Made by a program: the position numbers and the translations under genes. A stretch of DNA of 64,000 bases from Pseudonocardia hydrocarbonoxydans. Lineage in GTDB: Bacteria; Actinomycetota; Actinomycetes; Mycobacteriales; Pseudonocardiaceae. Under the pieces are notes generated by a model that was not told the DNA's origin, did not search any database, and saw only the letters and a program-made list of their open reading frames with translations. The stretch spans positions 62,001-126,000 of the forward strand of contig NZ_BJNG01000003.1 of assembly GCF_006539565.1 (NCBI RefSeq). Direction: 5' to 3'. How positions within the stretch are numbered: the first letter of the stretch is position 1; each line of letters opens with the position of its first letter. Below are positions 63,788-64,000 of this stretch, one piece after another.

Positions 63788-64000
63788 TCAGGCGATCTCG
63801 CGGCGGCGCTCGGCCAGCAGCTCGAGGCGCTCGTTGAGCAGCACCTCGAGGTCGGCGACGGAGCGGCGCTCGAGCAGCATGTCCCAGTGGGTGCGCGGCG
63901 GCTTGGTCTTCTTCTGCTCCGGCTCCGAACCGTCCACCAGCTTGGAGATGCTGCCGTGCAGGCGGCACTCCCAGGTGTGCGGGGCTTCGGCGTCGTGCGA
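63788..64000 (-). CDS. rbpA: RNA polymerase-binding protein RbpA, C-terminal part
   Basis: The last 70 residues of RbpA, cut by the window edge. RbpA binds RNA polymerase and sigma-A/B and stabilises the open promoter complex. Visible are the end of the zinc core (HTWECRLHG), the basic linker (SEPEQKKTKPPRTHWDMLLE) and the C-terminal sigma-interaction domain (RRSVADLEVLLNERLELLAE). Its place beside ppm1 and lnt matches Rv2050. Confidence 0.95.
   Translation of the reverse strand, partial: SHDAEAPHTWECRLHGSISKLVDGSEPEQKKTKPPRTHWDMLLERRSVADLEVLLNERLELLAERRREIA

Overview
The window is a high-GC (about 70-75%) actinobacterial chromosome segment. Gene content and order match the conserved block that in Mycobacterium tuberculosis runs from the PAC2/metH genes (Rv2125/Rv2124c) through hisE-hisG, a RecB-like nuclease, trmI, mpa, dop, pup-prcB-prcA, pafA, pafBC, tatAC, helY, a DUF4333 protein, a 5'-3' exonuclease and pepE, and ends with lnt/ppm1 and rbpA (Rv2051c/Rv2050). 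Genes typical of Pseudonocardiales interrupt this backbone. I infer a Pseudonocardia-like organism. I see no phage, IS element, CRISPR array, tRNA or rRNA, and no gap over 300 bases without a gene.

Layout. 1-7020: end of an MFS transporter, PAC2 protein, metH behind a probable S-adenosylhomocysteine riboswitch, a HAD phosphatase, hisE and hisG. 7028-12165: thioesterase-like gene, RecB-like Fe-S nuclease, lipoprotein, tRNA m1A58 methyltransferase and the proteasomal ATPase Mpa/ARC. 12098-21687: an accessory stretch (tyrosine phosphatase, YchJ, SLC13 transporter, VOC protein, AraC, LAL-type LuxR, YceI/MarR pair, secondary alcohol dehydrogenase). 21842-25373: dop, pup, prcB, prcA. 25384-28942: RraA-like gene, a VOC-epoxide hydrolase fusion and a PAP2-diacylglycerol kinase fusion. 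29058-34454: pafA, pafB, pafC, a small membrane protein, tatA, tatC. 34447-40070: nitrilase, methyltransferase, a large STAND-type ATPase and a PPOX-fold protein whose reading frame lacks a proper stop. 40124-45473: helY, DUF4333 protein, Eis-type acetyltransferase and a calcium-loop repeat protein. 45481-53229: an ECF sigma factor divergent from an acidic repeat protein and two dynamin-like GTPases, facing a membrane-anchored protein and an Hsp70-type ATPase fused to a probable beta-propeller. 53267-64000: exonuclease, pepE, SGNH hydrolase, PspC protein, amidohydrolase, PIG-L deacetylase behind a cysteine-rich leader ORF, RibD-like reductase, lnt, ppm1, a cytochrome P450 and the end of rbpA.

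Function. The core is a complete Pup-proteasome system: Pup (already ending in Glu), ligase PafA, depupylase Dop, ATPase Mpa and the 20S subunits PrcA and PrcB, plus the DNA-damage regulators PafB/PafC. The best candidate for a less-described system is the ECF sigma / acidic protein / twin dynamin / Hsp70-propeller cluster at 45.5-53.2 kb. The best regulatory findings are the SAH riboswitch with a visible switching helix at metH, the cysteine-rich leaderless leader ORF ahead of the PIG-L gene, and an eight-codon leaderless ORF overlapping the dop start.
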